A stretch of DNA of 5,037 nucleotides from an uncultured Chloroflexota bacterium. GTDB lineage: Bacteria > Chloroflexota > Dehalococcoidia > SM23-28-2 > RBG-16-64-32. The translations under genes and the position numbers were made by a program. Positions 1 through 5,037 of this stretch are shown here, piece after piece (positions within the stretch are counted from its first letter, which is position 1; each line of letters opens with the position of its first letter). The notes under the pieces were generated by a model, which saw only the letters and a list, made by a program, of their open reading frames with translations, was not told the origin of the DNA and searched no databases. The stretch is taken from assembly GCA_913056415.1 (NCBI GenBank), contig CAJXNA010000163.1, positions 1-5,037 on the forward strand. Direction: 5' to 3'.

Positions 1-611
1 TCGACCATGATGTCGGCGCGACCGGTGGCGACCAGTGCGTACCCGTAGCAGTCTCCCCAGGTCCTGGCCGCTGCCACCGCCGTCGCGAGGCGGCCCAGCG
101 CCGCGGATCGGGCGGGGTCCTGCTCGGGCCGTAGCTCCGTGGTGAGGCACAGGGTAGCGCCGAGCTCGGAGGCGTTCGAGACCCGCGCCCGCTGGCCGCG
201 CCAGTGGCAGCCTTCCCCCTTGGCGGCCGCAACCGTCTCGCCCAGCGCCGGGAGATGGATGACCCCGACCAGCGGCTCGTCCTCCCGTTCCATGCCGATA
301 AGAACGCCATAGAGCGGTACGCCGTGGACGAAGGAGTAGGTGCCGTCGATCGGGTCGATGATCCACCGTCGCCGGGCCTGGGGCCGAGCCTCGCCGAACT
401 CCTCGCCGACTATGCCATCGTTGGGAAACCGCGATTCGATCGCCTGCCGGATGTACGCCTCCGCCTCCCGGTCCGCGACCGTCACCGGTGAGGCATCGGC
501 CTTCGTCTCCACGGCGAACCGTCCCTGGAAGTAGCGCAGGGTGATCTCGCCGGCCTTCTCCGCGAGGTCGACCGCGAATTCGAGCAGATCGCTGAGGGAT
601 TCCCCGGCCAC
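1..611 (-). CDS. hisN: Histidinol-phosphatase, inositol monophosphatase family (HisN type), 3' end cut off by window edge
   Basis: Predicted Mg-dependent phosphatase that removes phosphate from L-histidinol phosphate, the penultimate part of histidine biosynthesis, in the cytoplasm. The visible 203 residues carry the superfamily metal sites in order: D47 in a VADREAE motif, E70-E71 in GEEFGE, D86 and D89 in DPIDGT, and D187 in WGDCYGY. The SFVHGVPLYG stretch after DPIDGT and the WGDCYGYALVATGRAD stretch fit HisN-type members better than classical inositol monophosphatases. Family members are about 255-265 residues, so roughly 55 C-terminal residues lie beyond the window. The GTG start at 611-609 is chosen because an AGGGGAG ribosome-binding site sits 7 nt upstream and the preceding gene's stop codon lies only 12 nt before it in the same frame. 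It is the third gene of the leftward unit. Activity on inositol phosphate or another phosphate monoester is the main alternative. The superfamily is certain; the substrate is inferred. Confidence 0.88.
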   Translation of the reverse strand, partial: MAGESLSDLLEFAVDLAEKAGEITLRYFQGRFAVETKADASPVTVADREAEAYIRQAIESRFPNDGIVGEEFGEARPQARRRWIIDPIDGTYSFVHGVPLYGVLIGMEREDEPLVGVIHLPALGETVAAAKGEGCHWRGQRARVSNASELGATLCLTTELRPEQDPARSAALGRLATAVAAARTWGDCYGYALVATGRADIMV

Positions 612-618
612 TGTTAAG

Positions 619-625
619 CTCCCCT
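619..625 (-). promoter_or_regulatory. Ribosome-binding site of the hisN-type gene, overlapping the upstream stop codon
   Basis: AGGGGAG on the minus strand, 7 nt before the GTG start. Its first two bases are the last two of the TAG stop codon of the preceding endonuclease-family gene, which suggests translational coupling. It supports the GTG at 611-609 as the start. Confidence 0.6.
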
Positions 626-1382
626 ACCCTGCTTCCACCTTCGCCATCACGCCAAGGTGGTCCGACGGGAACAGGCTGTCGTCGTCCGGATGAGGGGTAT
701 CGAACGCCAGCCCGGCCTCCAGGACGCGGGCCCCTGACACGAAGACGTAGTCCAGACAGCCCGGCGGCGAGGGGTCCCAGGTGTTCACCGGCGTCGGCCA
801 GGTCTTCTCCGGCTCGCTGCCGTGGGCGGCCTCGTGCGCTGAAGCGAACCGGCCCTTCATCAGCGCCACCGTCGGCTCGTCGGGGTAGGCGTTGAAGTCC
901 CCGACGACCACGGTGGCCGCCGCTCCCTGCCACGTGTCGACCCAGGCGAGCAGCCGCCTAGCCTCGGCAAGCCGCTGGTCCGATGCCGACGGCGGGAAGT
1001 GAAGGTGGGTGTTGTAGAAGTCCAGGGCCGCGCCATCTTCCAGCCGTATCCGGAGCCGCTGGGCCACATCCTCATGCTGGAGGTAATCAAGCCCTTCGTG
1101 CGCCTCCACCGGCAGCCGCGACATGACCGCCTGCGCCTGAGCATGCGCGTTCCGCCCCGGACGCGCCATATGGTAGACACGATAGTGGGTCGAGCCAGCC
1201 AGGCGATCGTTTGCGAGGCGGCAGATGGACATCCCCTGGTCGGTGGCCAGGTTCACCTCCTGGAGTCCGATTACGTCCGGCCGGAGTGCCGTAAGCTGGT
1301 CAAGTAGAAGCGGCAACCTTTCATCCCAGCGGCCGATATTGTTGAACAGGTTGAGGGTCGCCACTGTGACGATGCTCACCAC
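624..1382 (-). CDS. Endonuclease/exonuclease/phosphatase (EEP) family metal-dependent hydrolase
   Basis: A 252-residue protein that is essentially a single EEP domain, the DNase I-like fold that hydrolyses phosphodiester or phosphate bonds with Mg. All the expected motifs are present in order: N11 in the first strand (VATLNLFN), E42 in LQEV, T125-H126 in NTHLH, D162 and N164 in GDFNAYPD, D211 in CLDYVFVS, and D241-H242 in SDHLG. I see no signal peptide or membrane segment, so a cytoplasmic location is likely. The sequence does not tell whether the substrate is nucleic acid, a phosphoinositide-like lipid, sphingomyelin or a small phosphoester, since all occur in this family. The reading frame opens with GTG GTG. 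The second GTG, at 1379-1377, is better spaced from the weak GCGAGG site and may be the true start. It lies 12 nt after the alpha/beta hydrolase gene and 12 nt before the hisN-type gene, in one frame with both. Confidence 0.9.
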   Translation of the reverse strand: MVSIVTVATLNLFNNIGRWDERLPLLLDQLTALRPDVIGLQEVNLATDQGMSICRLANDRLAGSTHYRVYHMARPGRNAHAQAQAVMSRLPVEAHEGLDYLQHEDVAQRLRIRLEDGAALDFYNTHLHFPPSASDQRLAEARRLLAWVDTWQGAAATVVVGDFNAYPDEPTVALMKGRFASAHEAAHGSEPEKTWPTPVNTWDPSPPGCLDYVFVSGARVLEAGLAFDTPHPDDDSLFPSDHLGVMAKVEAG

Positions 1383-1385
1383 GCG

Positions 1386-1391
1386 CCTCGC
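1386..1391 (-). promoter_or_regulatory. Weak ribosome-binding site that bears on the EEP gene start
   Basis: GCGAGG on the minus strand, within the 12-nt gap after the hydrolase stop codon. It is 3 nt from the first GTG (1382-1380) and 6 nt from the second (1379-1377). Normal spacing favours the second, which would shorten the protein by one residue. Confidence 0.35.
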
Positions 1392-1394
1392 CGA

Positions 1395-2225
1395 CTAACC
1401 GAGCGTCTGCCTCAGCGGCCGGGCGGCGACCTTTTCCAAGAAAGCCCGCAGGGCGGCGTTGAACAGCGCCGGGCGCTCCCACTGGGGGGAGTGGCCCGTC
1501 TCCGGTATCACTTCTACGGTAGCGCCGGGGATGAGCTGTGCCAGCTTCAGAGAGGCTTCGATCAGCAGGGGCACATCAAGGTCGCCGTAGATGATGAGTG
1601 TGGGCGTCTCGAGGGCGTGAGCCCTATCCTCTGTGCCCTCCCACGCTGTCAGGCCGTCCCAGGAGCCGATGAACGCGTCCACGGACATGCGCGAGAGGCG
1701 CTCCTTCGTCTCCTCTAGGCGCTCGGCCGGCATGTGGGGCGGCGGCGGCAGGGCCGGCTCCATATCGGCCACGGCGGCCATCCCCTTCGACTCCGCCATG
1801 TCGAAGCGGAGGTCACGCCACACCGCGATCGCCGGGTCAGCATTAAGGTTGAATGGCTGCGCCGTGTCGTGAAGCGTAAGCGAGAGCAGCTTCTGAGGGC
1901 TGCGGAGAGCGACCTCCTGGACGACGGAGCCACCCATGGAGTGGCCGAGCAGGTGGTAGCGGTCGAATCCGACGTGCTCTACCAGCGCCTCCACGTCGTG
2001 CGACATCTGCAGGACCGTGTAGACGGATCGATCCGGCGGCGCCTGCGACTGTCCGTGCCCTCGCAGATCGAGAACGAGGACGCGGTGCGTCCGTGAGAAC
2101 TCCGAGATCTGGTGTCGCCAGTCGCTGATGTCGCCGGTGTAGCCGTGGACCATAACCAGCGGCTCGCCGGAGTCGCCGTGGAGTTCGTAGTACAGGTCAA
2201 CGCCGTTGATCGCCACAGATGGCAT
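1395..2225 (-). CDS. Alpha/beta-fold hydrolase
   Basis: A 276-residue single-domain serine hydrolase, a typical length for the family. Visible elements are the oxyanion-loop motif HGYTG (residues 27-31), the DLRGHGQS strand-turn (53-60), and the nucleophile elbow GHSMGG with catalytic S96. The acidic residue is in YGDLD (D217 most likely, D215 possible), and the catalytic histidine is H245 in ETGHSPQWERP. A cap domain fills roughly residues 120-205 and includes the proline-rich segment PALPPPPHMP. There is no signal peptide. The family covers esterases, C-C bond hydrolases, haloperoxidase-like enzymes and lactonases; the sequence does not identify the substrate. The ATG start has a strong AAGGAG site 6 nt upstream. 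It is the first gene of the leftward three-gene unit and the one nearest the promoter at 2274-2303. Confidence 0.93.
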   Translation of the reverse strand: MPSVAINGVDLYYELHGDSGEPLVMVHGYTGDISDWRHQISEFSRTHRVLVLDLRGHGQSQAPPDRSVYTVLQMSHDVEALVEHVGFDRYHLLGHSMGGSVVQEVALRSPQKLLSLTLHDTAQPFNLNADPAIAVWRDLRFDMAESKGMAAVADMEPALPPPPHMPAERLEETKERLSRMSVDAFIGSWDGLTAWEGTEDRAHALETPTLIIYGDLDVPLLIEASLKLAQLIPGATVEVIPETGHSPQWERPALFNAALRAFLEKVAARPLRQTLG

Positions 2226-2231
2226 GTTCCT

Positions 2232-2237
2232 CTCCTT
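2232..2237 (-). promoter_or_regulatory. Strong ribosome-binding site of the alpha/beta hydrolase gene
   Basis: AAGGAG on the minus strand, 6 nt before the ATG at 2225-2223. This is near-ideal sequence and spacing and fixes the start. It is the best ribosome-binding site in the window. Confidence 0.75.
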
Positions 2238-2273
2238 CTCGTAGCTGGCTTAAGGTGGCGAGATGTCCCGCCC

Positions 2274-2303
2274 ATTGTCCGCAGCCAGAACGGGCGGGGT
2301 CAA
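2274..2303 (-). promoter_or_regulatory. Predicted sigma70-like promoter for the leftward three-gene unit
   Basis: On the minus strand, TTGACC (2303-2298, five of six matches to the -35 consensus) is followed after 18 nt by GACAAT (2279-2274, four of six matches including the key A and final T). Transcription would begin near 2267, giving a leader of about 42 nt before the hydrolase ATG. The match was found by eye and has not been scored against background. Confidence 0.5.
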
Positions 2304-2331
2304 GCCCATACGCATCGCTCCCGCCGGATCG

Positions 2332-2346
2332 TGGGGCAAAGCCCCA
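2332..2346. repeat. Small perfect inverted repeat (hairpin) in the divergent intergenic region
   Basis: TGGGGC AAA GCCCCA: a perfect 6-bp GC-rich stem with a 3-nt loop. No run of T follows on either strand, so it is not a standard intrinsic terminator. It lies about 28 nt upstream of the -35 box of the leftward promoter, where an operator could sit, but no regulator family can be assigned. It could also be chance. Confidence 0.45.
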
Positions 2347-2526
2347 GGTTAGCTTCCAGACGCTGCCCGACTGATTTACTGATGCCCCTACCCTACAATC
2401 CTCTGCGGGAGAAGAGAATATCGCACGCTGAGGGTGACCAGGGAACGTGTGGGGTTCCGGAGGTCGCCTATGGGGAACAGCGAGCGCCTCTATCGGCGAC
2501 GCTGACATAGCAGTAGTATTGGGGGC

Positions 2527-2532
2527 CAGGGG
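2527..2532 (+). promoter_or_regulatory. Ribosome-binding site of the tafazzin-like acyltransferase
   Basis: CAGGGG, continuing into TGA (together resembling AGGAGGTGA), ends 6 nt before the ATG at 2539. It supports that start. Confidence 0.55.
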
Positions 2533-2538
2533 TGATCT

Positions 2539-3315
2539 ATGTCGATAAGCAAGCGCGAACAGGACGCCCTCGACCGCTGGAAGCCCGGCCAGAAATGGTA
2601 TAACCCTTTCGTGGCCGCCGTGGTTATTCGCCTCTCCAAGTTCCTCATGACGACGATGAACTCGTTGAACATCGAGGGGTTGGAGAAATTCGAGTCGCTT
2701 CAACATCGCCAAGGTCGCGGCCTGCTGACCTTCAGCAATCACGTTTCGCTGTTTGACGATCCCATACTCCCACCCAACTTTGGCCTGCCGCGTTACGATG
2801 AGATCCGATGGGCCGCTACAGACGCAATCAACTTCTTCGGGTCACCATTGATAGCGTGGTTCTTTACCTCCGGCAAAGGCGTCCCGATAGTCCGCGGCGC
2901 GGGGCTGGACCAACCCGGTTTTCACTTTCTACTCGACCGACTGCGTGAAGGTCAGTGGGTTCACATCTTCCCTGAAGGCGGAAGGACCCGGCACCCGCTG
3001 GCCCTTATGACCCACCCCTTCAAGTCCGGGATCGGACGCCTGATGGCGGAGACGCAGCCAATAGCCCTCCCCTTCTACCACTATGGGATGCACGAGATCC
3101 TGCCGATCGGGTCGAAAGTCCCGCGAAGAGGCAAGGCCGTACGACTCGTGTTCGGGGATCCGATCGATTGCGACGAGCGATATCTTCAGGGCATCATCCG
3201 GCAGGCTGAGGGAGCGGAGCTAAGCGGCCCGGACCTGTGGGAAGCGCTGGCCGCCCGAACCTACGACGCATTGAGACATCTGGAGCTCGCGGTGCACCCC
3301 AGCCCCCGCGAGTGA
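2539..3315 (+). CDS. Tafazzin-like phospholipid/lysophospholipid acyltransferase (PlsC superfamily)
   Basis: A 258-residue member of the glycerophospholipid acyltransferase (PlsC/LPLAT) superfamily. The catalytic HX4D motif is intact: H68 and D73 in SNHVSLFDDP. The other blocks are GKGVPIVRG (112-120), HIFPEGGRT (142-150) and the LPFYHYGMHEILP region (177-189). From memory of the eukaryotic protein, several segments match tafazzin rather than ordinary 1-acylglycerol-3-phosphate acyltransferase: the DDP after the catalytic motif, WVHIFPEG, FKSGIGRL and the GM-x-x-x-LP segment. Tafazzin moves acyl chains between phospholipids and lysophospholipids and remodels cardiolipin. A similar membrane-surface role is inferred here. 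No clear membrane-spanning helix is visible; residues 24-37 are hydrophobic and could be an interfacial anchor. It is slightly shorter than human tafazzin (about 290 residues). It appears to be transcribed alone, divergent from the hydrolase unit. The acyltransferase fold is certain; transacylase versus acyl-CoA or acyl-ACP-dependent activity is not settled. Confidence 0.9.
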   Translation: MSISKREQDALDRWKPGQKWYNPFVAAVVIRLSKFLMTTMNSLNIEGLEKFESLQHRQGRGLLTFSNHVSLFDDPILPPNFGLPRYDEIRWAATDAINFFGSPLIAWFFTSGKGVPIVRGAGLDQPGFHFLLDRLREGQWVHIFPEGGRTRHPLALMTHPFKSGIGRLMAETQPIALPFYHYGMHEILPIGSKVPRRGKAVRLVFGDPIDCDERYLQGIIRQAEGAELSGPDLWEALAARTYDALRHLELAVHPSPRE

Positions 3316-3462
3316 AGCGTCGCCGATGCGTTGAGCTTCCTGGATATCGGTGCTCTGTCTCGGCCCGCCAGGTGGAGGTGGTGGATGACGCTGGGGCTTG
3401 CTAGGCTGACGAAGAGCGCCGCCCTAAACCTTGTCATCGCTCACGGCACCATCCGATCGCAC

Positions 3463-3468
3463 TATAAT
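3463..3468 (+). promoter_or_regulatory. Perfect -10 box (TATAAT), likely promoter of the PEP carboxykinase gene
   Basis: TATAAT matches the sigma70 -10 consensus exactly and would start transcription near 3475, about 44 nt before the ATG. No good -35 hexamer lies 16-18 nt upstream: the spaced sequence is CTCACG, and a TTGTCA at 3431-3436 is 26 nt away, too far. There is no TGn extension either. An activator-dependent promoter would fit, but this is inference. Confidence 0.5.
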
Positions 3469-3502
3469 GGGTAAAATACTGAAACCACCCGTAACCCCGC
3501 CC

Positions 3503-3509
3503 GAAAGGA
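3503..3509 (+). promoter_or_regulatory. Ribosome-binding site of the PEP carboxykinase gene
   Basis: GAAAGGA ends 9 nt before the ATG at 3519. An in-frame GTG at 3513-3515 is only 3 nt from it, too close for efficient initiation, so the ATG is preferred. Confidence 0.55.
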
Positions 3510-3518
3510 TCAGTGACC

Positions 3519-5037
3519 ATGCTGGCCCAGTTCGTCGAGGCCGTTAAGGACCTGGAACACCAGCGCAACGTGACCACCCTGGACGTTGCGGAGCTTGCAG
3601 CGCGGGCTCAGCCGGTGGGCAGGCCCACGACCTACGGGGGGCTCAGCTTCTTCAGCAACGTCCGCAACAGGAGCGCCGGCCAATCGGTCGTATTCGGCAG
3701 CGAACGAGTGCGCCAGAAGAGCCTGACCCCCACCCAGCAGGCCATCGCCGACAAACTGGATTCCACCCTGGCGACCGTGCGCGAATACCTGAAGATCGCC
3801 CCTCTCATCTGCCTTAAGCGGACTATCGGCGACAACGACCAGTTTGAGCCGAAGTGCACCCTTTATCTATCCACTCAGCGCTCCGATAACATACGTCAGG
3901 CTTATCTCTGGGCCGGCACGCTGAAGGATTACGCGCCCGGCACTCCCGGGCCGGAGCTTCACCTGCTGTGCATACCGGAGTGGCCTGAGCAGAACCGGCA
4001 GGTCCTCATCTTCCCCGAGGAGCGACTAACCGTGGTGCTGGGCAGCGACTACATCGGCGAGGTGAAGATGGGCTTCCTGCGCATGGCCATGTGGGAGGCC
4101 AAGCAGGAAGGCATGCTGCCGATCCACGCCGGATCCAAGCTCCTGACGGCCCGGCAGCAGGATGGCACGCTCAAACGCTATGGGATGCTCCTCTTCGGCC
4201 TGTCCGGGACCGGAAAGACCACCCATTCCTGTCACGACCACGGTCTGAACGGCGATGGCGAGGGGATCGAGATCCTTCAGGACGACATCGTATTTCTGCG
4301 CAAGGACGGCTCCGCCCTGGGCACTGAGCAGGGTTTTTACCTGAAAACGGACGGAATCAGTCCGGAGAATCAGCCCATCATCCACAAGGCCCTCACCTCA
4401 CCGCAAGCCTCGTTTGAGAACGTGATGGTGGACGACGAAGGTAACGTCGACTTTGCCAACCTTACCCTGGGCAGCAACGGGCGCGCCGTTATCCCTCGCG
4501 AGACGCTCGCTCCTCACGTCTCACGAGACATCAATCTGCCTCCGATGAGCGAGCTGGACGGTCTCATAATAGCCTTCATCACCCGCAGGATGACGGTCCT
4601 TCCCATCGTCTCCAGGCTAAGCCCGCCGCAGGCGGCCGCCGCCTTCATGCTGGGAGAGAGCATCGAGACCAGCGCCGGCGACCCCAGGCGAGCCGGACAA
4701 TCTGTGCGGGTGGTGGGCACCAACCCCTTCATCATCGGCGACCAAGCCGAGCACGGTAACTGGTTCTACGAGTTCCTCAAAGCCAATGAAGGAAAGAGCC
4801 AGAGCTATATCCTGAACACAGGCGGCGTGGGCGAGATCACTGAACGTGACGCCGAGGGGCGGCCGGTCACCAGGCAGAAGGCGCTTCGTGTGGCCATTCC
4901 AGAGATGGCCGCCATAATCGGGGGAGTCGCCGGCGGCGCGATCGAATGGGAGAAAGAGGCGAAGTTCGGCACCATGGTACCGGCGTCCGTGGACGGGCTT
5001 GATATGGGCAAGTTCCGCCTGGACAAGTTCTACAGCC
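3519..5037 (+). CDS. pckA: Divergent ATP-type phosphoenolpyruvate carboxykinase, 3' end cut off by window edge
   Basis: Predicted to interconvert oxaloacetate + ATP with phosphoenolpyruvate + CO2 + ADP, linking the TCA cycle to gluconeogenesis in the cytoplasm. The frame is open for 506 codons to the right edge. Compared with E. coli PckA from memory, it has a likely substrate arginine R51 in RNRSA, Y178 and K183 in YIGEVKMG, H203 in MLPIHAGSK, the P-loop GLSGTGKTT (227-235), kinase-2 aspartates D255-D256 in LQDDIVF, E270 in TEQGFYLKT, R322 in NGRAVIP, and the PIVSRLSP and ILNTGG segments. Differences are methionine 184 where the canonical enzyme has metal-binding K213, and about 8 extra residues both just before and just after the P-loop. 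By alignment with E. coli (540 residues) about 50 residues are missing from the window. The family is clear. Whether it is a standard PEP carboxykinase with ATP or a relative with altered metal or nucleotide use is open. Confidence 0.87.
   Translation, partial: MLAQFVEAVKDLEHQRNVTTLDVAELAARAQPVGRPTTYGGLSFFSNVRNRSAGQSVVFGSERVRQKSLTPTQQAIADKLDSTLATVREYLKIAPLICLKRTIGDNDQFEPKCTLYLSTQRSDNIRQAYLWAGTLKDYAPGTPGPELHLLCIPEWPEQNRQVLIFPEERLTVVLGSDYIGEVKMGFLRMAMWEAKQEGMLPIHAGSKLLTARQQDGTLKRYGMLLFGLSGTGKTTHSCHDHGLNGDGEGIEILQDDIVFLRKDGSALGTEQGFYLKTDGISPENQPIIHKALTSPQASFENVMVDDEGNVDFANLTLGSNGRAVIPRETLAPHVSRDINLPPMSELDGLIIAFITRRMTVLPIVSRLSPPQAAAAFMLGESIETSAGDPRRAGQSVRVVGTNPFIIGDQAEHGNWFYEFLKANEGKSQSYILNTGGVGEITERDAEGRPVTRQKALRVAIPEMAAIIGGVAGGAIEWEKEAKFGTMVPASVDGLDMGKFRLDKFYS

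Larger units (their letters stand above)
2226..2538. other. Divergent intergenic region between the leftward hydrolase unit and the rightward acyltransferase
   Basis: A 313-bp stretch between two divergent genes. It contains the hydrolase ribosome-binding site, a sigma70-like promoter on the minus strand (2274-2303), a 15-nt hairpin (2332-2346) and the acyltransferase ribosome-binding site at its right end. I see no convincing small gene, tRNA or riboswitch. The portion from about 2347 to 2520 is otherwise unexplained; it must hold the rightward promoter, but none stands out. Confidence 0.6.
3316..3518. other. Intergenic region between the acyltransferase and PEP carboxykinase genes
   Basis: A 203-bp gap. 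The left two thirds show no convincing gene, strong hairpin or T-rich terminator. The right third holds a perfect TATAAT box (3463-3468) and a GAAAGGA ribosome-binding site (3503-3509), so the downstream gene probably has its own promoter. Confidence 0.6.

Noticed and set aside
204..491. 95-codon plus-strand open frame
   Set aside because: It lies antisense inside the HisN-type gene, whose metal motifs are clear; the translation shows no family features. A typical GC-rich shadow frame.
999..1307. 102-codon plus-strand open frame opposite the EEP gene
   Set aside because: Fully antisense to a gene with all catalytic motifs; no ribosome-binding site or recognisable domain.
1734..2096. 120-codon plus-strand open frame opposite the alpha/beta hydrolase
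   Set aside because: Antisense shadow, arginine-rich composition typical of GC-rich non-coding frames.
2371..2399. Possible rightward promoter with TACAAT (2394-2399) and CTGATT 17 nt upstream
   Set aside because: The -10 is good but the -35 matches only three of six positions and the leader would be about 130 nt; not strong enough to annotate.
2112..2510. 132-codon plus-strand open frame entering the intergenic region
   Set aside because: It begins antisense within the hydrolase gene and its translation has no family features; no upstream ribosome-binding site stands out.
2197..2742. 181-codon minus-strand open frame spanning the divergent intergenic region
   Set aside because: It overlaps the first 204 bases of the acyltransferase and the hydrolase start in another frame, has no recognisable domain, and would obliterate the promoter and ribosome-binding site that serve the real gene.
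3314..3339. Possible terminator after the acyltransferase gene (GAAGC/GCTTC inverted repeat)
   Set aside because: Only 5 bp of stem around a 16-nt loop, and no T-run follows; it would be weak and is likely chance.
4026..4385. 119-codon minus-strand open frame
   Set aside because: Antisense to the P-loop region of the PEP carboxykinase gene; no independent support.
1..5037. Mobile element, CRISPR array, phage or toxin-antitoxin system
   Set aside because: I found no transposase, integrase, terminal inverted repeats, regularly spaced repeats or paired small genes; all five genes look like housekeeping or general metabolic enzymes.

Overview
The window is ordinary chromosomal DNA from a moderately GC-rich bacterium. 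It holds five protein genes with short intergenic gaps and GTG starts for two of them. Nothing in it looks like a phage, plasmid, insertion sequence, CRISPR array, tRNA or rRNA. The organism cannot be named from this alone. A tafazzin-like acyltransferase, a divergent ATP-type PEP carboxykinase and a HisN-type phosphatase together would suit an environmental lineage such as Chloroflexota, but that is a weak inference.

Left arm (1-2225, minus strand): three hydrolase genes run in the same direction. In transcription order they are an alpha/beta-fold hydrolase (2225-1395), an endonuclease/exonuclease/phosphatase-family (EEP) metal hydrolase (1382-624) and a histidinol-phosphatase of the inositol-monophosphatase superfamily (611 to beyond position 1, cut by the window edge). 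Each junction is exactly 12 nt, so they are almost certainly one transcription unit. A good sigma70-like promoter (TTGACC, 18 nt, GACAAT) lies just upstream of the first gene. The three products do not form an obvious pathway. Only HisN has a well-defined predicted role, histidine biosynthesis.

Middle (2226-2538): a 313-bp divergent intergenic region with the leftward promoter, a small perfect hairpin and no convincing rightward promoter.

Right arm (2539-5037, plus strand): a PlsC-superfamily acyltransferase with strong resemblance to tafazzin, the phospholipid-lysophospholipid transacylase that remodels cardiolipin in mitochondria. A 203-bp gap follows, carrying a perfect TATAAT -10 box. 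After it comes a long reading frame from 3519 that runs off the right edge. This encodes a divergent ATP-type phosphoenolpyruvate carboxykinase with an intact P-loop but with methionine where the canonical enzymes have a metal-binding lysine.

I found no evidence of a new multi-gene system. The points most worth a second look are the tafazzin-like bacterial enzyme and the altered metal site of the PEP carboxykinase.
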